Shown here one piece after another: positions 1 to 6,210 of a DNA stretch of 15,166 bases (within the stretch, counting starts at the first letter, position 1; each line of letters begins with the position of its first letter). The stretch is from assembly GCA_016764835.1 (NCBI GenBank), contig JAESRD010000183.1, forward strand, positions 1 through 15,166, in the 5' to 3' direction. The position numbers and the translations under genes were made by a program. The notes below the pieces were generated by a model. It saw only the letters and a list, made by a program, of their open reading frames with translations, was not told the DNA's origin and ran no database searches. Origin of the DNA: Paracoccaceae bacterium (GTDB lineage Bacteria; Pseudomonadota; Alphaproteobacteria; Rhodobacterales; Rhodobacteraceae).

Positions 1-609
1 AACTCGGTCGGCTATTCCTATTCCTATGATACCCGCCGCACCGGACTAAACCCAAATGCGGGATTCCTGTTCCGCTTTGGCCAAGAGCTGGGCTTCGGCG
101 ACACGTCGTTTGTCCGCACCACGGCGCATGCAACGGCGGAAACACGGATATTGGGCGAAGAAGTCACTCTGCGCGCCACACTCGAAGGCGGTGTGCTCAA
201 CTATATTGACGGCGACAGCCGGGTCACCGACCGCTACATGCTTGGCAGCCGCTATTTGCGCGGTTTTGAAGCCGGTGGCATTGGCCCGCGTGACGCGGTG
301 ACAGATGATGCCCTTGGCGGCAATATCTTTGCCGTCGCCCGGCTTGAAGCTGAGTTCCCGATTGGCCTGCCAGAAGAATACGGCATCCATGGCGGCGCGT
401 TTGTCGATGTCGGCTCTGTGTGGGATGTTGGCGAAACCTACGGTGTGGATGTGCTCTATAACGACTTCACCCCGCGCACCGTGGTTGGCCTGTCAATCTT
501 CTGGGATACGCCTGTCGGACCGTTGCGGTTCAACTTCACCGAGCCGCTTGATGCCCAAGAGTTTGACCGGCCACGTGGGTTTGATGTTACAATCGCGACC
601 AGCTTTTGA
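1..609 (+). CDS. bamA: Outer membrane protein assembly factor BamA, C-terminal part
   Basis: The frame is open from base 1 to a TGA at 607-609, giving the last 202 residues of a protein whose start lies outside the window. It is the C-terminal part of the Omp85 beta-barrel of BamA, the outer-membrane subunit that folds and inserts other beta-barrel proteins. Visible hallmarks are the loop-6 motif YLRGFE at 256-273, the glycine- and aromatic-rich alternating strands after it (for example GGAFVDVGSVWDVG), and a terminal beta-signal ending in phenylalanine (GFDVTIATSF). The POTRA domains are upstream and not seen. Its stop codon overlaps the start of the OmpH/Skp gene, and fabZ and the lpx genes follow, the usual bamA neighbourhood in Gram-negative bacteria. 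TamA is the other Omp85 possibility, but this context strongly favours BamA. Confidence 0.93.
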   Translation, partial: NSVGYSYSYDTRRTGLNPNAGFLFRFGQELGFGDTSFVRTTAHATAETRILGEEVTLRATLEGGVLNYIDGDSRVTDRYMLGSRYLRGFEAGGIGPRDAVTDDALGGNIFAVARLEAEFPIGLPEEYGIHGGAFVDVGSVWDVGETYGVDVLYNDFTPRTVVGLSIFWDTPVGPLRFNFTEPLDAQEFDRPRGFDVTIATSF

Positions 610-1232
610 TGCGGCTTTTCTGGCGGGTGGCGGCTTTTATCTGCCTGCTGGCTGCCCCAAACTTTGCTTTTTCTCAGCAGGTTGACGCGCAGCCATCGAC
701 AACCCAACCCGATCTTCTGCGCAGCCCGATCCTGACCATCGACCCGGAGCTGCTGTTTTCAGGCTCGGCTTACGGCCAGCGGGTGTCGGCGCAAATTGTC
801 ACCCTGTCAGAGGCGCTGGCAGCCCAAAACCGGGTGCTCGAGGCAGAGCTGACGGCCGAAGAGCGCAGCCTTACCGACCGGCGTGCCGGTATGGAGATCG
901 GCGCGTTTCGGGTTGAAGCGGCGGCCTTTGATGCGCGGGTTCAGCTTATCCGTCAGGAGCGTGATGCAACTGAGACAGCCCTGCGCCAGAGGGTCGCGAC
1001 CGAGCGCGAAACCTTTCTCAATGCGGCAAGGCCAATTCTTGGCCGCATGATGATCGAGTCTGGGGCGGCGATGATCCTTGACCGGCGGCAAGTGTTCCTG
1101 AGTATTGATCAGCTTGATATGACCCAGCTTGCGGTTGAACAGATTGACCGCCAGATTGGTGATGGCGAAACGCTGGCACCTGGGCTTGCGCCGGAGCTAC
1201 AGCTGCTGGTGCCGCAAGACCTCGAACAATAG
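609..1232 (+). CDS. OmpH/Skp-family periplasmic chaperone
   Basis: This encodes 207 residues, beginning with an ATG that shares its A with the bamA stop (TGATG). A TTG three bases earlier (606) is possible but less likely. The N-terminus is a clear Sec signal peptide: a short basic start, a hydrophobic core, and a likely cut after AFS near residue 22. The mature protein carries the family opening (SPILTIDPELLFSGSAYGQ), then a long region rich in Ala, Glu, Arg and Gln from about residue 65 to 145, fitting the two helical arms of Skp. Skp is a periplasmic holdase that escorts unfolded outer-membrane proteins to the BamA complex, so the position directly after bamA fits. The C-terminal tail is longer than in E. 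coli Skp. The family call is firm; holdase function is inferred. Confidence 0.85.
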   Translation: MRLFWRVAAFICLLAAPNFAFSQQVDAQPSTTQPDLLRSPILTIDPELLFSGSAYGQRVSAQIVTLSEALAAQNRVLEAELTAEERSLTDRRAGMEIGAFRVEAAAFDARVQLIRQERDATETALRQRVATERETFLNAARPILGRMMIESGAAMILDRRQVFLSIDQLDMTQLAVEQIDRQIGDGETLAPGLAPELQLLVPQDLEQ

Positions 1233-1294
1233 CCAGCTTGCCGTTCTGATGATCGATTGTTACTCAGGCTAAACCGGGCCAATGCGCGGCCAAT

Positions 1295-1300
1295 AAGGAG
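1295..1300 (+). promoter_or_regulatory. Ribosome binding site of fabZ (AAGGAG)
   Basis: AAGGAG ends six bases before the ATG at 1307. It decides between two in-frame ATGs 15 bases apart: only the first has a Shine-Dalgarno at normal distance. The 74-base gap before it (1233-1306) shows no convincing promoter or terminator; it contains only a short repeated GGCCAAT. Confidence 0.75.
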
Positions 1301-1306
1301 ACAGCA

Positions 1307-1336
1307 ATGAGCGAGACCGAAATGAGCGAGACCGAA
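1307..1336 (+). repeat. 15-bp tandem duplication across the fabZ start
   Basis: Bases 1307-1321 (ATGAGCGAGACCGAA) are repeated exactly and in frame at 1322-1336. Each copy begins with the start codon and encodes MSETE. The duplication leaves the frame intact and only lengthens the variable N-terminus. Confidence 0.95.
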
Positions 1337-1798
1337 AACCGGCCCCCAGTTGAAGCTGACATTCAGCTGATCCAACGGATATTGCCGCATCGCTACCCGT
1401 TCTTGCTGGTTGACCGTGTGATCGAGATTGACGGCACTTCATCGGCGATTGGCATCAAGAATGTCACCATGAATGAACCGCATTTTCAGGGGCATTTCCC
1501 TGGCCAGCCGATCATGCCCGGTGTGACGATCGTTGAGGCAATGGCACAAACCGCCGCCGTAATGGTCGGTGCGACAATGGGCCTGAAAGACGGCTCTTTG
1601 CTGATCTTCTTCATGTCGATCGACAAATGTAAATTCCGCCGCAAGGTCATCCCCGGTGATCAGTTGCGAATGAAACTGACCACGTTGCGCGGCAAACCCG
1701 GTGGCAAAGTCTGGCGTTTTGCCGGGGCAGCGACGGTTGACGGCGAGCTGGCAGCAGAGGTTGAATTTGCCGCGATGATGGACGCCAAGGCCAGCTGA
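1307..1798 (+). CDS. fabZ: 3-hydroxyacyl-[acyl-carrier-protein] dehydratase FabZ
   Basis: This encodes 163 residues of a hot-dog-fold dehydratase that removes water from 3-hydroxyacyl-ACP in the fatty acid elongation cycle in the cytoplasm. It shows the FabZ signature [13 protein letters not shown] (26-38) and [20 protein letters not shown] (62-81), which hold the catalytic His63 and Glu77, 14 residues apart as in characterised FabZ. FabZ and LpxA compete for 3-hydroxyacyl-ACP, and their genes are commonly adjacent. The first ten residues are an exact repeat, [10 protein letters not shown], from a 15-bp tandem duplication covering the start codon (1307-1321 and 1322-1336). The stop overlaps the lpxA start as TGATG, suggesting translational coupling. 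FabA is unlikely, because this length and context are typical of FabZ. Confidence 0.96.
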   Translation: MSETEMSETENRPPVEADIQLIQRILPHRYPFLLVDRVIEIDGTSSAIGIKNVTMNEPHFQGHFPGQPIMPGVTIVEAMAQTAAVMVGATMGLKDGSLLIFFMSIDKCKFRRKVIPGDQLRMKLTTLRGKPGGKVWRFAGAATVDGELAAEVEFAAMMDAKAS

Positions 1799-2574
1799 TG
1801 ATCCATCCCAGCGCCATTATTGAAACCGGTGCGCGCGTTGCTGATGGCTGTGTCATCGGCCCGTTTTGCCATATCGGCCCGCAAGTTGTGCTGGAGCCGC
1901 GCGTGGTGCTGAAGTCACATGTTGTGATCACCGGCGACACCCATATTGGCGCGGACACAACCGTGTTCTCGTTCAGCGTGCTTGGTGAGATCCCACAAGA
2001 TCTGAAGTTTTCGGGTGAGCAAACCCGGCTGCGGATTGGCGCGCGCAACCGTATCCGCGAACATGTGACCATGAATACCGGCACCGAGGGTGGCGGCGGT
2101 GTGACCCGCATTGGCGATGACGGCTTGTTCATGGCCGGCAGCCATGTCGCCCATGACGCGCAGATTGGCAATAAGGTGATATTGGCCAATAGCGCCGCTG
2201 TGGCCGGCCATTGCCGGCTAGGCGACAATGTTATCATCGGTGGCTTGAGCGGCGTGCATCAATGGGTACGGATCGGTGCGGGGGCTATCATTGGAGCGGT
2301 CTGCATGGTGACGCATGATGTGATCCCATATGGGCTGGTTCAGGGGCCGCGCGGGGCGCTAGACGGGCTCAATCTTGTTGGTTTAAAACGGCGCGGGGTT
2401 GCGCGCAGTGACATTACCGCGTTGCGCAGTGCTTTTGCGGCGCTCAAAGACGGTGAGGGTAGTTTTGCTGGGCGCGCCAAGGCGCTTTCTGACAGCCAAA
2501 ATAGCCCTTATGTACAGGAAATGGTTGATTTTATCCTTGGTGATAGTGACCGCTCATTCTTGACGCCAAGCTGA
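1798..2574 (+). CDS. lpxA: Acyl-ACP--UDP-N-acetylglucosamine O-acyltransferase LpxA
   Basis: This encodes 258 residues. LpxA performs the first step of lipid A synthesis, moving a 3-hydroxyacyl chain from ACP to the 3-OH of UDP-GlcNAc in the cytoplasm. The N-terminal two thirds are left-handed beta-helix hexapeptide repeats (for example IIETGARVADGCVIG, ARNRIREHV). Key landmarks are the GSHVAHD segment with catalytic-type His119 (and His116), AGH at 137-139, GVHQ with His155, and LVGLKRRG in the C-terminal helical domain. By counting from the GVHQ histidine, the acyl-chain 'ruler' position (Gly173 in E. coli, Met169 in P. aeruginosa) is Ala168 here. The start is the ATG sharing its A with the fabZ stop, and the stop overlaps lpxI in the same TGATG way. 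Length and motifs are those of a complete enzyme. Confidence 0.96.
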   Translation: MIHPSAIIETGARVADGCVIGPFCHIGPQVVLEPRVVLKSHVVITGDTHIGADTTVFSFSVLGEIPQDLKFSGEQTRLRIGARNRIREHVTMNTGTEGGGGVTRIGDDGLFMAGSHVAHDAQIGNKVILANSAAVAGHCRLGDNVIIGGLSGVHQWVRIGAGAIIGAVCMVTHDVIPYGLVQGPRGALDGLNLVGLKRRGVARSDITALRSAFAALKDGEGSFAGRAKALSDSQNSPYVQEMVDFILGDSDRSFLTPS

Positions 2575-3377
2575 TGCTGGCGCTGATCGCCGGGCAGGGC
2601 GCGCTGCCAAATATCATCGCGCAGGTGGCCTTGCATAATAGCGGCCAGATGCCCGTTATCTGTGTGCCTGAGGGCAGCACGGTGGTGATAGACGGGGCGT
2701 TTGATCCTGTCCCGTTTCGGCTGGAAACTCTTGGTAGTTTGATCGCAGACTTGCGCAATAGAGGCGTCGATCAGCTCTGCATGATCGGTGCCGTTGCGCG
2801 GCCCAGCTTTGACCCCGCCTTGCTCGATGCGGCCACCGCGCCTTTGGTGCCCCGGCTTCAGACTGCACTCATGGCCGGCGATGACGGCGCGCTGCGCGTG
2901 CTGATCGCGCTCTTTGAAGAGGCCGGGATCAGCACGATTGGTGCTGATCAGATCGCACCGCAGTTGCTGGCCCGCGCCGGTGTACCAACATTGGCTAAGC
3001 CGGGGCCTGACGTCGCAGATTATGCCAAACGCGCCGCGCTGATCTTGGCTGATATGGGCGCGCAGGATAGTGGCCAGGCCTGCATCATCGGTCCAAACGG
3101 GTTTTCATTGCGCGAAGACGAGGCGGGCACAGACGCGCTTTTGGCCCGTTTGGCGCTGCCGCAAGGATGCGTTTTATTCAAAGCGCCAAAGCCCAGCCAA
3201 GACCGGCGGGCTGACCTTCCCGTGATCGGTGCGACCACGGCCAGTGCCGCCGCAAAGGCCGGGCTGAAGGGCTTGGCCGTGCAGGCAGGTGGGGTCATGA
3301 TCCCCGATATCTCTGTGCTAACTGCGCAGCTCGACCGGGCCGGGCTGTTCCTTTGGGTCTATGAGGCGGTGGGTTGA
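2574..3377 (+). CDS. lpxI: UDP-2,3-diacylglucosamine diphosphatase LpxI
   Basis: This encodes 267 residues of the LpxI (formerly DUF1009) family, which cuts UDP-2,3-diacylglucosamine to 2,3-diacylglucosamine 1-phosphate and UMP. It replaces LpxH in many alphaproteobacteria. The N-terminus MLALIAGQGALPN is the family's glycine-rich opening; GDDGALRVLIALFEEAGI (about 102-119), LADMGAQDSGQA, GTDALLARL and a C-terminal segment with an Asp (VMIPD, about residue 245) match the LpxI C-domain. The gene sits between lpxA and lpxB, so substrate and product pass between neighbours. The ATG shares one base with the lpxA stop. The stop TGA overlaps the TTG start of lpxB (TTGA). Identification rests on family features and context, which agree. 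Confidence 0.92.
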   Translation: MLALIAGQGALPNIIAQVALHNSGQMPVICVPEGSTVVIDGAFDPVPFRLETLGSLIADLRNRGVDQLCMIGAVARPSFDPALLDAATAPLVPRLQTALMAGDDGALRVLIALFEEAGISTIGADQIAPQLLARAGVPTLAKPGPDVADYAKRAALILADMGAQDSGQACIIGPNGFSLREDEAGTDALLARLALPQGCVLFKAPKPSQDRRADLPVIGATTASAAAKAGLKGLAVQAGGVMIPDISVLTAQLDRAGLFLWVYEAVG

Positions 3378-4531
3378 GAGTCTTTATCATCGCTGGCGAG
3401 CTGTCTGGCGACAAGCTTGGCGGCGCGGTTATGGCGGCGCTCAAAGAGCTGGCCCCTGATGTTGAATTTGCCGGAATCGGCGGGCCGCTCATGGCCCAGC
3501 AAGGGCTGGTCAGCCGGTTTGACATGAGCGAGCTGTCGGTCATGGGGCTGGTTGAAATATTGCCAAAATATTTCCATTTCAAACGGTTGATACGGGATAC
3601 GGCCGCGGCGATCTGTCAAGCAAAGCCCGACATTCTGCTCACCATTGATGCACCAGAATTTTGCCTTCGGGTGGCGAAAACCGTGCGCAGAGATAGCAGC
3701 CAAAAGATCAAAACGTTTCATTACGTTGCCCCTTCGGTGTGGGCGTGGCGGCCGGGGCGGGCGGCGAAGATGGCAGGCTATATTGACCACGTTTTGGCTC
3801 TGTTGCCCTTCGAGCCACCGCTGATGCAGGCAGCTGGTATGGGCTGCGCCTTTGTTGGCCATCCGGTGGTCAACGAACCGGTGGCAAGCAGTGCCGAGGC
3901 AGCGGCTTTTCGCCAGCGCCACGGGTTAGAGAACGTGCCGCTTGTTCTGGCACTGCCGGGTTCTCGCAGTGGCGAGGTCGGGCGGCTAGCCGCGCGCTTT
4001 GGCGCAGCACTCGACATCTTTTGTACAGCTCATCCAACCGCGCGGGTGGTGGTGCCAGTGGCGGCGCCGGTGGCCGCGCAGGTGCGCGCAGCAGCGGCCA
4101 GTTGGCCGGGTACGCCGCTGCTGATTGACCCCGCCGATGACCCGGCCGGGCAGCAGAAGGCCGCAGCATTCCGGGCCGCTGATCTGGCACTGGCGGCCTC
4201 CGGCACAGTGTCGCTTGAGCTGGCCGCCACTGCGACGCCAATGGTGATCGCTTACGACATGGCTTGGCTCAGTCGCCAGATTATTTCGCGGCTCTTACTG
4301 GTTGATACCGTGACCTTACCGTCGCTGGTGACCGATACACGAGTGATCCCTGAATTTATTGGCGCAGCCTGCCAACCAGAGCCGATAGCGCAGGCCATGA
4401 GCCGGGTATTTGCGGCGCCAGATGCGCAGCTGCAAGTGCTTGGGCTGGCAATGGACCGGCTTGGTCGCGGAGGTACCCCACCGGGAAAACTAGCCGCTTT
4501 GTCAGTTTTGGACGTAATATCAAATATATAA
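3374..4531 (+). CDS. lpxB: Lipid-A-disaccharide synthase LpxB (TTG start)
   Basis: This encodes 385 residues of the GT19 glycosyltransferase that joins UDP-2,3-diacylglucosamine and 2,3-diacylglucosamine 1-phosphate into the beta-1,6 lipid A disaccharide at the inner face of the cytoplasmic membrane. It shows AGELSGD near the N-terminus, GIGGPLM, SVMGLVEILPKYF, the HYVAPSVWAWRPGRA signature, GHPVV, LALPGSRSGEV and ASGTVSLELA. The start is TTG at 3374-3376, overlapping the lpxI TGA. An in-frame stop lies at 3362-3364, there is no ATG or GTG between them, and the next ATG is downstream of the conserved AGELSGD motif, so TTG is effectively forced. It is the last gene of the visible bamA-lpxB run. 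A hairpin follows at 4603-4627. Confidence 0.95.
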   Translation: MRVFIIAGELSGDKLGGAVMAALKELAPDVEFAGIGGPLMAQQGLVSRFDMSELSVMGLVEILPKYFHFKRLIRDTAAAICQAKPDILLTIDAPEFCLRVAKTVRRDSSQKIKTFHYVAPSVWAWRPGRAAKMAGYIDHVLALLPFEPPLMQAAGMGCAFVGHPVVNEPVASSAEAAAFRQRHGLENVPLVLALPGSRSGEVGRLAARFGAALDIFCTAHPTARVVVPVAAPVAAQVRAAAASWPGTPLLIDPADDPAGQQKAAAFRAADLALAASGTVSLELAATATPMVIAYDMAWLSRQIISRLLLVDTVTLPSLVTDTRVIPEFIGAACQPEPIAQAMSRVFAAPDAQLQVLGLAMDRLGRGGTPPGKLAALSVLDVISNI

Positions 4532-4602
4532 CGTGTCTAGTTGATGTTGACCCTCGGCGAAGGCTTCCGGGAATCTCGGGCTAATATGTCAATGTCGCCC
4601 GT

Positions 4603-4627
4603 CATTGGCCGGTCTTGTCCGCCAATG
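4603..4627. terminator. Hairpin between convergent lpxB and cytochrome gene
   Basis: CATTGG-C-CGG pairs with CCGCCAATG around a six-base loop (TCTTGT), with one bulged C. It lies in the 134-base gap between the lpxB stop and the stop of the convergent diheme cytochrome gene. No strong U-run follows on either strand, so it is at best a weak or Rho-assisted end for the lpx operon. A weaker AAATAG/CTATTT hairpin sits at 4644-4661. The rest of the gap holds no gene that I can support. Confidence 0.35.
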
Positions 4628-4665
4628 TTCCAATTTACTGCTCAAATAGTCCGGGCTATTTGCGG

Positions 4666-5562
4666 CTATTCATCTCCCAGTGCGGGCAGCGCCAGAAGAT
4701 AGGCCGCAATCGCGTCGCGATCATCGGCGGCTAGCTGAGAAGTGTTCAGCACCACTTCGGCCATCTCGCCACCAGCAGTGTCAAACTCTGGGGTAAAGCC
4801 GGTCTCAAGATAATAGCTGATCTCAAATCCGGCCCAGCCCAGCGCGTCAGGGGTGATGTTTGGGATGCTGCCTTGGCCAGAGGGGTGCGGCGCGCCAGTC
4901 AGCCAGGCCGCGCGTTTTAGGCCGCCAAGCAGATTTCGCGGTGTGTGGCATTCGGCGCAATGGCCGAGGGATTCAACCAAGTAACGGCCGCGTTCTTCTT
5001 GCGGGCTGAGCGGGCCGGGCAATACCCATCCGGGCCGCATGAACAACAGTTTCCACCCGCCCAGAGCGCGCCGAATATTAAACGGAAAACCAACTTCATG
5101 CGGCTGGCTTGGGGTTGGGTCGGCAGGCAAGAGCCGCAGGTAGGCGACAATATCGAGAACATCGCCCAGCGTGGCATTTTGGTAGCTGGCATAGGGAAAT
5201 GCCGGATAATAATGTTGCCCTTCGGGTGAGACGCCGCGCGTGACGGCCTGCACCAGGTCTTGGTCTGACCATGCGCCTATACCGGCTATAGGGTCCGGTG
5301 AAATATTAGGGGCGATGAAGGTGCCAAAGGCCGAGACGAAGCGCTGGCCACCGCTGAGCACCGGCGTGTCGGAAGGCTCGGTGCCGGGGGCGATATGGCA
5401 CGAAGCGCAGCCGGCGGCAGCAAACAGTACGGCGCCTTTCGCGGCGTCGCCGGTTAGCCCGGCCAGGGCGTCTTCAGCCAGCAAGTGCGGACGGGTCAGG
5501 TAAAGCCCGACCGCTGCTCCAACAAACGCAAATACGACCAGCCAACGCAAAAGGCGCTTCAA
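4666..5562 (-). CDS. Membrane-anchored diheme cytochrome c (TTG start)
   Basis: This encodes 298 residues. A basic start and a hydrophobic stretch at about 5-22 serve as a signal sequence or uncleaved membrane anchor facing the periplasm. Two cytochrome c domains follow: CASCH (Cys52, Cys55, His56) and CAECH (Cys202, Cys205, His206). The second domain has a good sixth ligand in GGEM (Met267). In the first, the segment YPAFPYASYQNA reaches Ala130 where related proteins, as I recall them, carry a methionine. The layout resembles cytochrome subunits of membrane alcohol or sugar dehydrogenases, but no dehydrogenase gene is adjacent, so the electron donor is unknown. The start is TTG, supported by AGGAGG nine bases upstream and by the signal sequence beginning there; the only other upstream candidate is a rare ATT. 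The gene lies 61 bases after the cytochrome c' gene, probably in one transcript. Confidence 0.88.
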   Translation of the reverse strand: MKRLLRWLVVFAFVGAAVGLYLTRPHLLAEDALAGLTGDAAKGAVLFAAAGCASCHIAPGTEPSDTPVLSGGQRFVSAFGTFIAPNISPDPIAGIGAWSDQDLVQAVTRGVSPEGQHYYPAFPYASYQNATLGDVLDIVAYLRLLPADPTPSQPHEVGFPFNIRRALGGWKLLFMRPGWVLPGPLSPQEERGRYLVESLGHCAECHTPRNLLGGLKRAAWLTGAPHPSGQGSIPNITPDALGWAGFEISYYLETGFTPEFDTAGGEMAEVVLNTSQLAADDRDAIAAYLLALPALGDE

Positions 5563-5571
5563 GCGGTTTCC

Positions 5572-5577
5572 CCTCCT
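5572..5577 (-). promoter_or_regulatory. Strong ribosome binding site AGGAGG for the TTG-started diheme cytochrome
   Basis: On the minus strand, AGGAGG followed by nine bases leads to the TTG start at 5562. It lies eight bases beyond the intergenic hairpin (5585-5608). It supports the non-ATG start. Confidence 0.75.
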
Positions 5578-5584
5578 AATAAAC

Positions 5585-5608
5585 GGTCAGCCCGCATTGG
5601 GGCTGACC
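5585..5608 (-). terminator. Perfect 9-bp hairpin between the two cytochrome genes
   Basis: GGTCAGCCC, a six-base loop, then GGGCTGACC: a perfect GC-rich stem in the 61-base gap between cytochrome c' and the diheme cytochrome. On the minus strand it is followed by GTTTATT, only a weak U-run, and then by the downstream Shine-Dalgarno. It could be a leaky terminator or an mRNA-stabilising stem that gives the upstream cytochrome c' a higher level than the downstream gene. The stem is seen; its role is inferred. Confidence 0.6.
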
Positions 5609-5623
5609 AAAATTCACGGATCG

Positions 5624-6091
5624 TTACTGGCGCTGACGGTAGGTGCGGTGACAACCGCCACATGAGCCGCCAAGCGGGCCAATGCCTGCGCGCAGCGCAT
5701 CTAAACCGTCGCCGGCAACAGCAACCAGACCGGCGGTCGCACCGGTTAAAGCCTCACTCGCAGCGGCAAAACCGGCTGCATCATCCCAAACTGATGCCAG
5801 CGCGTTTGAACCGGTGGCTTCGCCTGCGGCGGTGCCCTCGGCCCAATATGCGCCTTGGTTTAGCCCGGCAATAGTGGCGAGGTTTGTCGCGGCGGCCAAT
5901 GCTGCTTCGGCGTCATATTCGATCTGGCCTTGGGCCATGCCGCCCAATACGCCAAGGTTAGCGGCAAGCAGCGCCATGTGCGCTTGGCGGGCCTGAACCG
6001 CCGCATCTGTTGCAGTACCAATCGCCCCGGCACTGCCGGCCATGCAAAGGCAAGCGAGGGTAACGGCGGAAAACTTCTTAAAACGGGTCAT
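5624..6091 (-). CDS. Cytochrome c' (class II cytochrome c)
   Basis: This encodes 155 residues with a cleavable signal peptide (basic MTRFKK, hydrophobic core, likely cut after SAGA near residue 23). The single heme site is close to the C-terminus, CGGCHRTYRQRQ (Cys144, Cys147, His148), with the CxxCHxxYR pattern typical of class II cytochromes c'. These are four-helix-bundle periplasmic proteins, often with a five-coordinate high-spin heme and implicated in nitric oxide binding. The middle is rich in Ala and Gly, as expected for the bundle. The ATG has AGGGAG six bases upstream. It is the first gene of a two-cytochrome unit and divergent from a LysR regulator, which may control it. Its precise role cannot be read from the sequence. 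Confidence 0.87.
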   Translation of the reverse strand: MTRFKKFSAVTLACLCMAGSAGAIGTATDAAVQARQAHMALLAANLGVLGGMAQGQIEYDAEAALAAATNLATIAGLNQGAYWAEGTAAGEATGSNALASVWDDAAGFAAASEALTGATAGLVAVAGDGLDALRAGIGPLGGSCGGCHRTYRQRQ

Positions 6092-6164
6092 CAGACTCTC
6101 CCTAGGTTAATCGTGACTTGGAATGATCCTAACGCGGTGTGAAGATAACGCCACTGAGAACTTC

Positions 6165-6189
6165 TGCATAAACCATGTCAAAATATGCA
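6165..6189. promoter_or_regulatory. Inverted repeat around a TTGACA in the cytochrome/LysR intergenic region
   Basis: TGCATA, 13 bases, TATGCA: a perfect 6-bp inverted repeat between the divergent cytochrome c' and LysR genes. Its spacer contains a perfect -35 hexamer TTGACA on the minus strand (6176-6181), pointing toward cytochrome c', but no good -10 sits at standard distance. The layout fits an operator for the adjacent LysR protein. If the LysR gene started at its upstream ATG (6175), the repeat would lie partly inside the coding region. Confidence 0.35.
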
Positions 6190-6210
6190 CAGCGAGCGGG
6201 GCGCAAGCGA

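Noticed and set aside
606..608. TTG as start of the OmpH/Skp gene
   Set aside because: The ATG three bases later forms the usual TGATG overlap and needs no rare start.
1647..2237. Open frame of 196 codons on the minus strand
   Set aside because: Antisense to fabZ and lpxA, both certain; composition is that of a shadow frame.
3359..3922. Open frame of 187 codons on the minus strand
   Set aside because: It lies antisense to lpxB, whose motifs are clear; the translation is rich in Arg, His and Pro with no domain pattern.
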